Origin: Roseomonas fluvialis
GTDB taxonomy: Bacteria; Pseudomonadota; Alphaproteobacteria; Acetobacterales; Acetobacteraceae
Assembly: GCF_022846615.1 (NCBI RefSeq)
Contig: NZ_AP025637.1
Location: forward strand, 62,001 to 126,000
Direction of reading: 5' to 3'
Length of the DNA stretch: 64,000 bases
Shown: one piece after another, positions 35,639 to 44,167 of the stretch
How the letters are laid out: each line of letters opens with the position of its first letter
Numbering within the stretch: position 1 is the first letter of the stretch
Notes under the pieces: model-generated
Databases searched by the model: none
What the model was told of the DNA's origin: nothing
The model's input: only the letters and a program-made list of their open reading frames with translations
Position numbers and translations under genes: made by a program

Positions 35639-36361
35639 TCAGCCCAACCCGGCGGCGATGGCGGCGGCGGCGGCGGCGGGGTCGGGCGCGCCGGTGATCG
35701 GGCGGCCCACCACGATCCAGTCCGCGCCCGCCGCCACGGCCTCGGCCGGCGTCGCGACGCGCGCCTGGTCGCCCGCCGCGCTGCCGGCGGGGCGCACGCC
35801 CGGCACCACCAGGGCCGGACCGGGGCCGAGTTCAGCGCGCAGCAGCGCGGCCTCGTGCGGGCTGCACACCAGGCCGTCGGCGCCGGCGGTGATCGCCATG
35901 CGGGCCAGGCGCAGCACCTGTTGCGCGGGGGCATCGGCAATGCCGGTCGCGGCCAGGGCGGCGGCATCCATGCTGGTCAGCACCGTCACCGCCAGCAGCA
36001 GCGGACGGTCCGCGCCGGCCGTCTCCGCCTGCTCACGCGCCGCGGCGATCATCGCCGGCCCGCCGCCGGCATGCAGCGTGACCATGGCCGGGCGCAGCGG
36101 CAGCAGGGAGCGCAGCGCACCCGCCACCGTGTTCGGAATGTCGTGCAGCTTTACGTCCAGGAAGACCGGCGCATGGCGCGCGATGGCCGCGACAGCCGGC
36201 GCGCCCGCCGCGCAGAACAGTTCGAGCCCCACCTTCAGCACGCCGCAGCGCCCGGCCAGCGCCGCAGCGAGCGCCTCGGCTCGCGCCAGGTCGCCGGTGT
36301 CCAGCGCCGGGATGATGCGCGCCGCGCCGCCCGCGTTCCCCCCCTGGGGCTTGCCTATCAT
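35639..36361 (-). CDS. pyrF: Orotidine 5'-phosphate decarboxylase PyrF
   Basis: PyrF (240 residues) makes UMP from OMP, the last step of pyrimidine synthesis. The catalytic charged array is in [20 protein letters not shown], with the first Asp in [17 protein letters not shown]. Phosphate-binding motifs are [20 protein letters not shown] and [15 protein letters not shown]. The group I bacterial type fits the length. The start at 36361 is 1 nt from the lapA-like stop, which suggests tight coupling. With carAB this window holds the first and last steps of the pyrimidine pathway. Confidence 0.97.
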   Translation of the reverse strand: MIGKPQGGNAGGAARIIPALDTGDLARAEALAAALAGRCGVLKVGLELFCAAGAPAVAAIARHAPVFLDVKLHDIPNTVAGALRSLLPLRPAMVTLHAGGGPAMIAAAREQAETAGADRPLLLAVTVLTSMDAAALAATGIADAPAQQVLRLARMAITAGADGLVCSPHEAALLRAELGPGPALVVPGVRPAGSAAGDQARVATPAEAVAAGADWIVVGRPITGAPDPAAAAAAIAAGLG

Positions 36362-36362
36362 G

Positions 36363-36671
36363 TCAGGCCGACCCCGCCAGGCGGTCCGCCGCCGCTGATT
36401 TCTCCAGCGCGTGCAGTCGGTCGATCTCCCGCTGCAGGGCCGCCGCGCGGCGCTGGGCCGACCAGCCCCGCTTGCGGGCCGGCAGGTCCGACAGCCAGAC
36501 GATGCCCGCCCCCAGCAGGAAGGCGATCGCGGCCGGCAGCAGCACCGCGACCGCCAGCGGCGCCGCCCAGGCGACATCGAAGGGCCAGAGCCGCATCTCG
36601 ACCACGTTGCGGTTGGACAGCGCGAACAGCGCGACGAGCACCGCGAGCGGCAGGAAGACCAGCCAGCGCAT
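36363..36671 (-). CDS. LapA family (DUF1049) membrane protein
   Basis: A 102-residue inner-membrane protein with two helices (about 4-20 and 33-58), the motif [17 protein letters not shown] between them, and a cytoplasmic C-terminal coiled-coil-like tail rich in Arg and Ala ([16 protein letters not shown]). This is the LapA/DUF1049 (YciS-like) pattern; in E. coli LapA works with LapB in control of lipopolysaccharide synthesis. The gene directly follows ihfB (adjacent stop and start) and precedes pyrF, a common alphaproteobacterial order. Confidence 0.88.
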   Translation of the reverse strand: MRWLVFLPLAVLVALFALSNRNVVEMRLWPFDVAWAAPLAVAVLLPAAIAFLLGAGIVWLSDLPARKRGWSAQRRAAALQREIDRLHALEKSAAADRLAGSA

Positions 36672-36992
36672 TCAGGCCGGCACGCGCGCCGCGGCGCGCA
36701 CCGGCGCGGCGGCGGGCTTGTTGATGCGTTCGCGCAATTCCTTGCCCGGCTTGAAGTACGGCACCGATTTGGCGGAGACCTCCACCGCCTCCCCCGTGCG
36801 GGGATTGCGGCCGGTGCGCGGGTCGCGCGCCTTGGTGGAAAAGGCGCCGAAACCGCGCAGTTCCACCCGGTCGCCGCGGGCCAGTGCCTCGGTGATCTCG
36901 TCGAAGATGGTGGTGACGATCAACTCCACGTCGGGCTGGCGCAGATGGGGATTGGCGCCGGCAAGGTGCGCGATGAGCTCGGACTTCGTCAT
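36672..36992 (-). CDS. ihfB: Integration host factor subunit beta
   Basis: IhfB (106 residues) bends DNA as part of the IHF heterodimer. [20 protein letters not shown] begins the helical base, and the DNA-contacting arm is [20 protein letters not shown] with the intercalating proline in the RNPRTGE turn, followed by [16 protein letters not shown] 12-residue Ala/Pro/Arg tail is longer than in E. coli. The start is ATG 36992; a longer in-frame N-terminus is possible but not family-like. It lies between sppA and lapA on the minus strand. Confidence 0.95.
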   Translation of the reverse strand: MTKSELIAHLAGANPHLRQPDVELIVTTIFDEITEALARGDRVELRGFGAFSTKARDPRTGRNPRTGEAVEVSAKSVPYFKPGKELRERINKPAAAPVRAAARVPA

Positions 36993-37053
36993 GCCTTGCC
37001 TTCCCTCGATGTGGCGACCGCGCCACCGCAGCTTTGCTGCGCTGTTCTCGATT

Positions 37054-37971
37054 TCAGCGCGAAGGCTGCCAAAGGGCGCGGGGGGCGTCAACGCCAAGCC
37101 ATTCCGACAAAAGGATTTTCATGAAGCCTTCGGTGGCCGAGGACAGCAGGCGTTCGGCGGTGCTGCGGACGTTGACGTCGCGGATCGGCAGGCTGTCGGG
37201 CACTTGGCGTTCGGCGGCGAGCCAGGCGCGGGCTTCGCGTTCGCCGCCGATGGCGTCCACCAGGCCCGCCTCGACCGCCTGGCGCCCGGTGAAGACGCGG
37301 CCATCGGCCAGTACCCGCGCGCGGGCGGGGTCCATGCGACGCCCGGCGGCGACCATGGAGACGAATTGCGCGTGCAGGTCCTCGACCACGCGGTCGAGCG
37401 CCGCGCGGCCTTCGTCGGTCAGCGGGCGGAACAGGCTCGGCTGGTCCTTGAGCGGGCCGGAGGTGATGGCGGTTGCCTGCACGCCGATGCGGCCCAGCAA
37501 CTCGGCCATGTTGAAGGTTTGCAGCAGGACGCCGATCGACCCCGTCACCGTGGCATCGCGCGCAAGGACGCGATGCGCCGGAAGGGCTGCCATGTAGCCG
37601 GCCGAGGCCGCGGTCGCGCCCATCACGGCCACCACCGGCTTGCGTTCGGCGATGCGCGCGAGGGCGCCGTGCAGCGCCTCCCCGCCCGCCACGGTGCCGC
37701 CGGGGCTGTCGATCGCGACCAGCACGGCGCGCACGGAATCATCCGTGGCGGCGCGGTCGAGCGCCTGCATCAGGCGGCGGTCCTCGGCGATGAAGCCGTT
37801 GACGGGCAGGCGCAGGACATGGGCTCCACCGGCCAGCATGGTCGAGGGTTCGCGAATGCCGGCAACAAGCGCCAGCGCGCCGAACAGCGCAAAGATCGCG
37901 AGCGCGCGCCAGAGCGTGAGGCGACGGCGCAGGCGGCGGCGGTCGGCGAGGAGGTCGGCGTCGAGGGACAT
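37054..37971 (-). CDS. sppA: Signal peptide peptidase SppA
   Basis: A 305-residue membrane-bound serine protease of family S49 (short, SppA1-like form) that degrades released signal peptides. A basic N-terminus and one membrane helix near 22-39 anchor it. The catalytic Ser123 is in [10 protein letters not shown] and the general base Lys175 in [24 protein letters not shown] is the conserved substrate-binding strand. The C-terminal part has [20 protein letters not shown]. It lies between rpsA and ihfB on the same strand, with a terminator and a second hairpin separating it from rpsA. Confidence 0.95.
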   Translation of the reverse strand: MSLDADLLADRRRLRRRLTLWRALAIFALFGALALVAGIREPSTMLAGGAHVLRLPVNGFIAEDRRLMQALDRAATDDSVRAVLVAIDSPGGTVAGGEALHGALARIAERKPVVAVMGATAASAGYMAALPAHRVLARDATVTGSIGVLLQTFNMAELLGRIGVQATAITSGPLKDQPSLFRPLTDEGRAALDRVVEDLHAQFVSMVAAGRRMDPARARVLADGRVFTGRQAVEAGLVDAIGGEREARAWLAAERQVPDSLPIRDVNVRSTAERLLSSATEGFMKILLSEWLGVDAPRALWQPSR

Positions 37972-38072
37972 GAGGGTTCAATGGCGATGCGGGTGCGGCG
38001 AGGCAAGGGCGCCTGGGCTGCGCACTCGAAGTTGTCCCGGTCGAGGGGCGGTCGCCCCCCGGGTGGGAGAGC

Positions 38073-38095
38073 CCGAGAGGGCAACGCCCTCTCGG
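38073..38095. repeat. Hairpin between rpsA and sppA
   Basis: CCGAGAGGGC-aac-GCCCTCTCGG is a perfect 10-bp stem with a 3-nt loop, 102 nt upstream of the sppA start. It lies just downstream of the rpsA terminator and may be a backup terminator or a leader structure of sppA. Confidence 0.5.
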
Positions 38096-38100
38096 AAACG

Positions 38101-38132
38101 CAAAACCCCCGGGGCATCGCTGCCCCGGGGGT
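38101..38132 (-). terminator. Rho-independent terminator of rpsA
   Basis: Read on the minus strand, ACCCCCGGGGCA-gcga-TGCCCCGGGGGT (38105-38132) is a perfect 12-bp stem, with TTTTG formed by the end of the stem and the bases just after it. It lies 34 nt after the rpsA stop. Confidence 0.8.
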
Positions 38133-38166
38133 CCCGCACCGTCACGCCTGTGCGGCGTAGCGGGTC

Positions 38167-39879
38167 TTATTCCTCGCCGGCCATCTCGCGGCGGCGGCGG
38201 ATGGCGGCACCCAGGATGTCGCCGAGAGACGCGCCGGAGTCGGCCGAGCCGAATTCCTTCATCGCCTCCTTCTCCTCCTCGATCTCCTTGCCCTTGATCG
38301 TCAGGGCCAGGCGGCGCGCGGCGCGGTCCACCGCGGTCACGCGGGCATCCACCTTCTCGCCGATCGCGAACTTGTCCGGCCGCTGGTCGGCGCGGTCGCG
38401 GGCGAGTTCGGCGCGGCGGATGAAGCCGGTCAGCACCTCGTCGACCTTCACCTCGATGCCGTTGGTCTCGACCTTGGTCACCACGCAGGTGACGATGTCG
38501 CCCTTGCGGACGCGGTCGAGCACTTCGGCGGCCGGGTCGGCCTCGAGCTGCTTGATGCCGAGCGAGATGCGCTCCTTCTCGACATCGACGTCGAGCACCT
38601 TGGCCTTGACCACCTGGCCCTTGGTGTAGCGCTGCATCGCCGCTTCGCCGGCCTCGTCCCAGGACAGGTCGGACATGTGGACCATGCCGTCCACGTCCGG
38701 GCCCACGCCGATGAACAGGCCGAACTCGGTGATGTTGCGGATCTCGCCCTCGATGATGTTGCCGGGCGGGTGGGCCTCCAGGAACAGCTCCCAGGGGTTG
38801 CCCTGCGCCTGCTTGAGGCCCAGCGAGATGCGGCGCTTGGGTTCATCCACATCGAGGATCATCACGTCCACCTGCTCGGAGGTCGCGACGATCTTGCCCG
38901 GATGGACGTTCTTCTTGGTCCAGGACATCTCGCTGACGTGCACGAGGCCCTCGACGCCCGGCTCCAGCTCCACGAAGGCGCCGTAGTCGGTGATGTTGGT
39001 GACGCGGCCGGCGAACTTCGCGTTGACCGGGTACTTCAGCGCCACGCCATCCCACGGGTCGGACATCAGCTGCTTCATGCCGAGGCTGATGCGCTGCGTC
39101 TCGGAGTTGAAGCGGATGACCTGCACCTTCACCGGCTGGCCGATGGTCAGGGCTTCGGACGGATGGTTGATGCGGCGCCACGCGATGTCGGTGACGTGCA
39201 GCAGGCCGTCGACGCCGCCCAGGTCCACGAAGGCGCCGTAGTCGGTGATGTTCTTCACCACGCCGTCCAGGATCATGCCTTCCTTGAGGCCCTGGATCAG
39301 CTCGCTGCGCTGCTCGGCGCGCGTCTCCTCCAGCACCGCACGGCGCGACACCACGATGTTCCCGCGGGCGCGGTCCATCTTGAGGATCTGGAAGGGCTGC
39401 GGCGAGCCCATCAGCGGGCCGACATCGCGCACGGGGCGGATGTCCACCTGCGAACCGGGCAGGAACGCGACCGCGCCGCCGAGGTCGACGGTGAAGCCGC
39501 CCTTCACGCGGCCGAAGATCACGCCGTTCACGCGCACCTGGGCGGTGAAGGACTTCTCCAGGTTGGTCCAGGCTTCTTCGCGCCGGGCCTTCTCGCGCGA
39601 GAGCACGATGGAGCCGTCGCGGTCTTCGTAGCGCTCGACGAACAGCTCGATCAGGTCGCCGGGCTTCACCTCAGGCTTCATGCCGGGGGCGGCGAATTCC
39701 TTGAGGGGCACGCGCCCCTCGCTCTTCAGGCCGACATCGACGACGGCAACGTCGTCATCCACGCGGATGACCTTGCCGGTGACGACCGATCCGGCAAATC
39801 CGGTGTCGGCGCCAAGCGTTTCGTCGAGAAGGGCGGCGAAATCCTCGCTACCCACGCGGTCGGCGGTGATGGTGGCCAT
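38167..39879 (-). CDS. rpsA: 30S ribosomal protein S1
   Basis: S1 (570 residues) binds mRNA on the 30S subunit during initiation. Six OB-fold S1 domains are visible. They start near residues 32 (GSVVTGKVIRVDDDVAVVDV), 115 (VNGVIFGRVKGGFTVDLGGA), 200 (LKEGMILDGVVKNITDYGAF), 285 (KFAGRVTNITDYGAFVELEP), 372 (GNIIEGEIRNITEFGLFIGV) and 459 (GDIVTCVVTKVETNGIEVKV). The tail GDILGAAIRRRREMAGEE is typical of alphaproteobacterial S1. The start at MATITADRV is chosen by conservation, although the frame stays open for about 200 nt upstream. cmk, the frequent upstream neighbour, is absent here. Confidence 0.97.
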   Translation of the reverse strand: MATITADRVGSEDFAALLDETLGADTGFAGSVVTGKVIRVDDDVAVVDVGLKSEGRVPLKEFAAPGMKPEVKPGDLIELFVERYEDRDGSIVLSREKARREEAWTNLEKSFTAQVRVNGVIFGRVKGGFTVDLGGAVAFLPGSQVDIRPVRDVGPLMGSPQPFQILKMDRARGNIVVSRRAVLEETRAEQRSELIQGLKEGMILDGVVKNITDYGAFVDLGGVDGLLHVTDIAWRRINHPSEALTIGQPVKVQVIRFNSETQRISLGMKQLMSDPWDGVALKYPVNAKFAGRVTNITDYGAFVELEPGVEGLVHVSEMSWTKKNVHPGKIVATSEQVDVMILDVDEPKRRISLGLKQAQGNPWELFLEAHPPGNIIEGEIRNITEFGLFIGVGPDVDGMVHMSDLSWDEAGEAAMQRYTKGQVVKAKVLDVDVEKERISLGIKQLEADPAAEVLDRVRKGDIVTCVVTKVETNGIEVKVDEVLTGFIRRAELARDRADQRPDKFAIGEKVDARVTAVDRAARRLALTIKGKEIEEEKEAMKEFGSADSGASLGDILGAAIRRRREMAGEE

Positions 39880-40089
39880 GCAGTGCTGTGCTTTCCGGTA
39901 TCGACCCGCCGGCGGAGCGGCGGGAGATGCGGCTTGCGCGCCCGCCGCAGGGGCAGGAACGGCTTGGCCCGGCGCGCCGTCAGCGGCGTTCGACCTGGAC
40001 CCGATGGGTGGGCGCGTGACGGTTCGCCCGGTTCCGGTCCCGGTCGACGCCGGGGCAGTGATTTCCATGGCTGTGGAAAACACGCGGTG

Positions 40090-40118
40090 CGCTTAGGCGC
40101 AGCGGCCCGCAGAGTCAA
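40090..40118 (-). promoter_or_regulatory. Candidate rpsA promoter
   Basis: On the minus strand, TTGACT (40113-40118) is followed after 17 nt by TAAGCG (40090-40095). The -35 matches consensus 5/6; the -10 is poor. It would give rpsA a 5' leader of about 200 nt, room for the autoregulatory structure usual for S1. The rest of the 294-nt interval (39880-40173) shows no gene. Confidence 0.35.
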
Positions 40119-40173
40119 GGAAGAGTCGAGGCTCACCTGCATCCCGGCCCGGACGCCGGCGGCCGCAGCGCCT

Positions 40174-40548
40174 CTATCGGCGTGCCGCGCGGGCGCCGGG
40201 CTGCCAGGCCCCGAGCCCCATCGCGGCACCAAACGCCAGGATCCAGAACCCGGCGCCAACCGGCCAGGACGCCTTCAGCACCGCGCTCGCGGACCCGCCG
40301 ATATACAGGGCCAGCACCATCAGGACGTCAAAACCGGTCAACGGGCGGTCCTTCAGGACATACCGGAACCCGAGCCCCAGCAGGAACAGCGCGACCACCG
40401 TGGCGCCCCCGACGACCCACCCGTCCGGCTCGCCGGCCGTTCGCCCACTGCGTTCGACCCACGCGACATAGGCACCGCCCAGTACCAGCGGGGTCACCTT
40501 CAAGACCACGAACATCAAGACGCTGGGAATCCAGCGGATCTGGGGCAT
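40174..40548 (-). CDS. Membrane protein with four predicted helices, unknown function
   Basis: A 124-residue hydrophobic protein. Segments near 10-30 (FVVLKVTPLVLGGAYVAW), 46-64 (ATVVALFLLGLGFRYVL), 73-92 (GFDVLMVLALYIGGSASAVL) and 98-117 look like membrane helices. A short charged loop VERSGRTAGEPDGW separates the first two. The start MPQIRWIPS at 40548 is preferred over upstream codons of different composition. It lies between the ABC permease genes and rpsA on the same strand. I recognise no family. Confidence 0.6.
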   Translation of the reverse strand: MPQIRWIPSVLMFVVLKVTPLVLGGAYVAWVERSGRTAGEPDGWVVGGATVVALFLLGLGFRYVLKDRPLTGFDVLMVLALYIGGSASAVLKASWPVGAGFWILAFGAAMGLGAWQPGARAARR

Positions 40549-40614
40549 TGATTCGTCCGGCGCCGCGCAGCCCATGATGCCGATGCCCGTCGGCGGCGAG
40601 CAACACGGCAATCG

Positions 40615-41418
40615 CTACATGCGGTCCGTCGCCGCGCCTTGCAATCGACGTCGGGCGCGCCCCTGCAGCCAGGCCACCGCCAGCAGCAACAGGACCGACA
40701 GCCCCACCAGCATCGTCGCCGCCGCCGCGGTGGTCAGGCTGATGCTGTCGTTCAGCCCCGCGAACATCTGCCGCGGCAATGTCCGTTGCGCCGGCCCGGC
40801 GATGAACAGCGCCACCACCACCTCATCCAGCGAGGTCGCGAAGGCGAACACCGCGCCCGCTGCCACGCCGGGCGCAATCTGGGGCAGGCAGATGCGCAGG
40901 AAGGCGCGCACCGGCCCCGCCCCGCAGGCCGCAGCCGCGCGCAGTTGCACGGGGTCGAATCCCTCCAGCGAGGCGAGCACCGTCACGACCACGAAAGGCA
41001 CGCCCAGCGCCGCATGCGCCACGATCAGCCCGGCATGGGTCGCGACCAGCCCGATCGGCCCGAAGGCCAGCAGCAGCGCAACCGCCACCACGATCACCGG
41101 CACCACCATCGGCGCCAGCACCACCCCCATCGCCAGTGCGCGCGCCGCGCCGCGCATCCGCCACAGCCCGAAGGCCGCCGGCACGCCCAGCAGCGTGGCC
41201 AGGCCCGCCGCTGCACCCCCGATCAGCAGTGAATTCCACAAGGCCGGCAGCCAGAAGTCGGAACCGAAGAAGTCCCGGTACCAGCGCAGCGAAACCCCTG
41301 GCAGCGGATAGAACAGGAAGGACCCGGCCGAGAAGGACAGCGGCAGGATCGCCAGGATCGGCGCCAGCAGGAACGCTGCAACCAGCAGCCCCGCCACGCA
41401 GGTCACCCAGCGCGCCAT
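40615..41418 (-). CDS. ABC transporter permease (PotC/PotI-like)
   Basis: A 267-residue inner-membrane permease of the spermidine/putrescine/opine group. Helix 1 is at the N-terminus (CVAGLLVAAFLLAPILAILP), followed by the group signature FLFYPLPGVSLRWYRDFFGS. About six helices are present, and the EAA loop that contacts the ATPase appears as LRAAAACGAGPVRAFLRICL. Its first ATG overlaps the stop of the partner permease (TGATG). The ATPase and binding-protein genes are 2.7 kb away on the same strand, separated by three other genes. Confidence 0.9.
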   Translation of the reverse strand: MARWVTCVAGLLVAAFLLAPILAILPLSFSAGSFLFYPLPGVSLRWYRDFFGSDFWLPALWNSLLIGGAAAGLATLLGVPAAFGLWRMRGAARALAMGVVLAPMVVPVIVVAVALLLAFGPIGLVATHAGLIVAHAALGVPFVVVTVLASLEGFDPVQLRAAAACGAGPVRAFLRICLPQIAPGVAAGAVFAFATSLDEVVVALFIAGPAQRTLPRQMFAGLNDSISLTTAAAATMLVGLSVLLLLAVAWLQGRARRRLQGAATDRM

Positions 41419-42611
41419 CACGCGGTTCCCGGCCGGCGGAACCCCGCCAGGCGCCCGTACAGCGCGACGCATACCCCGACCGCCAGCAGCAGCAGCAGCG
41501 ACAGCGCCGCCGCCAGCCCCCAGTTCACGCTGCGCGTCGCATAGAACCCCACGAACCAGGCCATCATCTGGTCGCTGGGCCCGCCCAGCAGCGCGGGCGT
41601 CACGTAGAACCCCAGCGCCTGGATGAAGACCAGGATGCACCCCGCCGCGATCCCCGGCAGGCACAATGGCAGGATCACCCGCCGGAACACCCGCCAGGGC
41701 GTGGCGCCGAGCGACGCCGCCGCGCGCGGCAAGGCGGGGTCCAGCCCGCGGAACGCCGCCACCAGCGGCAGCACCATGAAGGGCAGCAGGATGTGCACCA
41801 TCGCCAGCACCACGGCGAAGCGGTTCATCATCAGCGGCAGCGGCCCGATCCCGAAGGCGCCCAGCGCCGCATTCACCACCCCCTCGCGCTGGAGCAGCAC
41901 CATCCACGCCGCCGTGCGTACCACCAGGGAGATCCAGAAGGGCAGCATCACCGCTCCCAGCAGCAGCGTCGCCGCCCAGCCGCGCGTGGTCGCGACCAGC
42001 CAGGCCAGCGGCCAGCCCAGCGCCAGGCAGGCGGCCGTCACCAGCAGCGAAATCCACAGGCTGCGCAGCAGCACCTGGCCGAATACCCGCTGGTCCGGCG
42101 GCACCGCCCGCACCGCGCCCTCCGCGTCGCGACGCAGGTCGACCGCGGCCAGCACATGGAAGGCCGAGAGCGGCCCGCCCGCGCGGCGGATCGCGCCCCA
42201 GGTCTCGGGGTCGCCCCATTCCTCGCTGATGGCGAGGACCGCGGCGCGGGCCGGCCCGTCGAAGGGTGCCTCGATGCGCCGCGCGGTCATCGGCAGCAGG
42301 CCGCGGAAGCCCGGCCGGTCGGCATTCAGCCGCGCCGCGGCGCGGGCGATGCCCCCGGCCCCGGCCGCGCGTTCACGGGCCCGGGCCTCGCGCAGGTCGT
42401 CGACCAAGGCGGCGAAGGCGGCGTCATCCGGGGCGGCACGCCCGTCCCACCCAGCCAGCGCCGCGACGGTCCGCGGCAGCACCGGCGCGACCTCGGCATC
42501 GGTCACACCGCGCCACAGGAAGGCCCCGATCGGGGCGACGAAGGACAGCAGCAGGAAGGTCAGCAGCGGCGTGACCAGCAGCGCCGCCGACAGGCGCGGC
42601 GCTCGGGTCAT
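41418..42611 (-). CDS. ABC transporter permease (PotB/PotH-like) with large periplasmic insert
   Basis: A 397-residue permease partner of the downstream gene. Helix 1 spans about 10-32, and then a soluble segment of about 130 residues (roughly 35-170) precedes helix 2, as in the opine/polyamine group. The core holds LLLGAVMLPFWISLVVRTAA and the EAA loop LPRAAASLGATPWRVFRRVI for ATPase contact. The C-terminal helices include FIQALGFYVTPALLGGP. Its stop overlaps the next start. Upstream, 235 bp of divergent intergenic DNA (42612-42846) separates it from a plus-strand secreted-protein gene; I see no clear promoter there. Confidence 0.9.
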   Translation of the reverse strand: MTRAPRLSAALLVTPLLTFLLLSFVAPIGAFLWRGVTDAEVAPVLPRTVAALAGWDGRAAPDDAAFAALVDDLREARARERAAGAGGIARAAARLNADRPGFRGLLPMTARRIEAPFDGPARAAVLAISEEWGDPETWGAIRRAGGPLSAFHVLAAVDLRRDAEGAVRAVPPDQRVFGQVLLRSLWISLLVTAACLALGWPLAWLVATTRGWAATLLLGAVMLPFWISLVVRTAAWMVLLQREGVVNAALGAFGIGPLPLMMNRFAVVLAMVHILLPFMVLPLVAAFRGLDPALPRAAASLGATPWRVFRRVILPLCLPGIAAGCILVFIQALGFYVTPALLGGPSDQMMAWFVGFYATRSVNWGLAAALSLLLLLAVGVCVALYGRLAGFRRPGTA

Positions 42612-42846
42612 GCGGCGCCCCGGCCGGGTCGGCGCGACGGCGGCGCGCTGCGGCGATGATGTCGGCGGATGGCGGCAATCCCCTTTCGGCCCGGCTGCGA
42701 AGGAACGACGCCCGGCCCACCCCGCGCAAGGGTGCGCTCACGCCCAATCCGGATACGGTTTCTCGCGACGCGCGCCCGCCGGCGGGGATAGGCTGCGCCG
42801 AACGGGCGCGCTGCGCGATGCCCGGCGCAGGGAAAAGGACGACGAT

Positions 42847-43191
42847 ATGCAGATGCGACTTCCCGGCCTCGCGATGCTGGCGGCCCTGCTGGCAGGCCCC
42901 GCGGCGGCACAGACACCGGTGACGGTCGAGGGCCTCGATCGCGGCCTGGTGAACATGGGGCTGATGGCCGGCCACGCCTTTCAGTGCCTGCCCGAGGCCG
43001 ACCGGCCGGCGGCGCAGCAGGCGCTCCTCGCGTTCAACAGTATCCTGATCGCGCAGATGGGGGCGAATGCTGCGTTCCGCTTCTCCTCCTCCTTCGGCGC
43101 GGGGTCCTCGCACGACGTGGACCGGCAGTTCTGCGAGCGCAGCCTGGCCGACTGGCGCAAGCTCCTCCAGGACCACAACCTCAATCGCTGA
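42847..43191 (+). CDS. Small secreted protein, unknown function
   Basis: A 114-residue protein with a cleavable signal peptide (MQMRLPGLAMLAALLAGPAA, then AQT). The mature part is helical and contains two cysteines (FQCLPEAD and RQFCERSLADW), likely to be paired in the periplasm. The ATG follows a GGAAAAGGA ribosome binding site. It precedes the next secreted-protein gene by 15 nt and so is probably cotranscribed. No family is recognised. It lies inside the split ABC transporter locus on the opposite strand. Confidence 0.75.
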   Translation: MQMRLPGLAMLAALLAGPAAAQTPVTVEGLDRGLVNMGLMAGHAFQCLPEADRPAAQQALLAFNSILIAQMGANAAFRFSSSFGAGSSHDVDRQFCERSLADWRKLLQDHNLNR

Positions 43192-43206
43192 GCGAAGGAG
43201 ACCCCG

Positions 43207-43656
43207 ATGATGCGCAGGATCCTGCCGGTCTTCGTCCTTGCCGCCGTGGCCGGGCTGCCAGCCAGCGCCGCCCCGCCTGAGCCCGCGCGCGGGTTGCGCG
43301 CCGCGCTGCTGGCCACATCCCCTGGCGCGCAGCTGGTCTGGTGGCATGCCGGCGGCGTCACGCCGGGCGGCGAGCGCTGGCATGCGGGCGGCACGGGCGG
43401 CGGTTATCGCTGGGGCGGTGCCTACCACGTCGGTGGCTACCATCCGCCGGCCTACTACCATGGCTATGGCGCCGTCCATTACGGCGGGTTCTACCGGCCG
43501 CCGGTGGCGGTGACGCCCTGGGTCCACCCGGTCGGGACCTTCGCGGCCGGTGCCATGGTCGGCGCCGCGGCGGCATCGGGGGCCGCGGCCACCGCCGCGC
43601 AATACGGCCAGCCACCCACCGTGGTGAACAACTACTACTACAACAACCCCGGCTGA
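43207..43656 (+). CDS. Secreted Gly/His/Tyr-rich protein, unknown function
   Basis: A 149-residue protein with a signal peptide (about residues 1-22, ending PASAAP). The middle is unusually rich in Gly, His, Tyr and Trp (WHAGGTGGGYRWGGAYHVGG, then YHPPAYYHGYGAVHYGG), suited to metal binding or a disordered extracellular role. An Ala/Gly-rich hydrophobic stretch (GAMVGAAAASGAAATAAQ) may insert into a membrane. It ends VVNNYYYNNPG. A GAAGGAG lies upstream of the start. It is convergent with the channel-like gene. Confidence 0.7.
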   Translation: MMRRILPVFVLAAVAGLPASAAPPEPARGLRAALLATSPGAQLVWWHAGGVTPGGERWHAGGTGGGYRWGGAYHVGGYHPPAYYHGYGAVHYGGFYRPPVAVTPWVHPVGTFAAGAMVGAAAASGAAATAAQYGQPPTVVNNYYYNNPG

Positions 43657-43671
43657 CCGGCGCGCATCGCG

Positions 43672-44130
43672 TCAGCGCTGGCGGGCCGGCGAGCCGAACT
43701 CGATCATGCCGTACAGGAACGCGGTCGACAGCCCGAACAGGATCAGCCCGTTCAGCGCCTGCAACGCCCCCAGCAACTGCCAGTGGGGCGCCAGGAAATC
43801 CGTGATGTGGCCATAGGCCGTCATGGCGTTGAGCGAATAGAGCATCGCGATGCGCGGCGATGGCAGCGCATCGAGCGCCACATATGCGAAGGCCCACACG
43901 ACCGCCTGCAGGACATGGAGGATCGTGATCAGGAGCACCGCGGTGCCGGTCGCCGCGGCGAAGCGCATCAGGTGCTCACCGCGGCTCGGTGGCCGTCGCG
44001 TGAAAAACCGGGCGAAGCCGGACCGGATCATGACCAGGCCGAGCACGTGAACGACAACGGATGTCACGATGAGCGGCACGCCCCAGATCCAGGAACTCGC
44101 CCAGGTGCCGACATCCGTGATCGTGTTCAT
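43672..44130 (-). CDS. Membrane protein, possibly ion-channel-like
   Basis: A 152-residue protein with about four hydrophobic segments, near 12-34 (SWIWGVPLIVTSVVVHVLGL), 58-88 (AVLLITILHVLQAVVWAFAY), 115-130 and 128-145 (NGLILFGLSTAFLYGMI). The spacing (pore-loop-like segment LYSLNAMTAYGH before the last helix) recalls small two-helix ion channels, but the potassium filter TVGYG is absent. It follows the binding-protein gene on the same strand after 37 nt. I would treat the channel idea as a guess. Confidence 0.6.
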   Translation of the reverse strand: MNTITDVGTWASSWIWGVPLIVTSVVVHVLGLVMIRSGFARFFTRRPPSRGEHLMRFAAATGTAVLLITILHVLQAVVWAFAYVALDALPSPRIAMLYSLNAMTAYGHITDFLAPHWQLLGALQALNGLILFGLSTAFLYGMIEFGSPARQR

Positions 44131-44167
44131 GTCGACGGCGCGTTCGCGCCGGCGTCGCGCGCGGCGC

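Noticed and set aside
42608-42916. A 102-codon minus-strand frame between the permease and the small secreted protein
   Set aside because: Arg-rich low-complexity translation, overlaps the signal-peptide gene on the other strand, and has no ribosome binding site.
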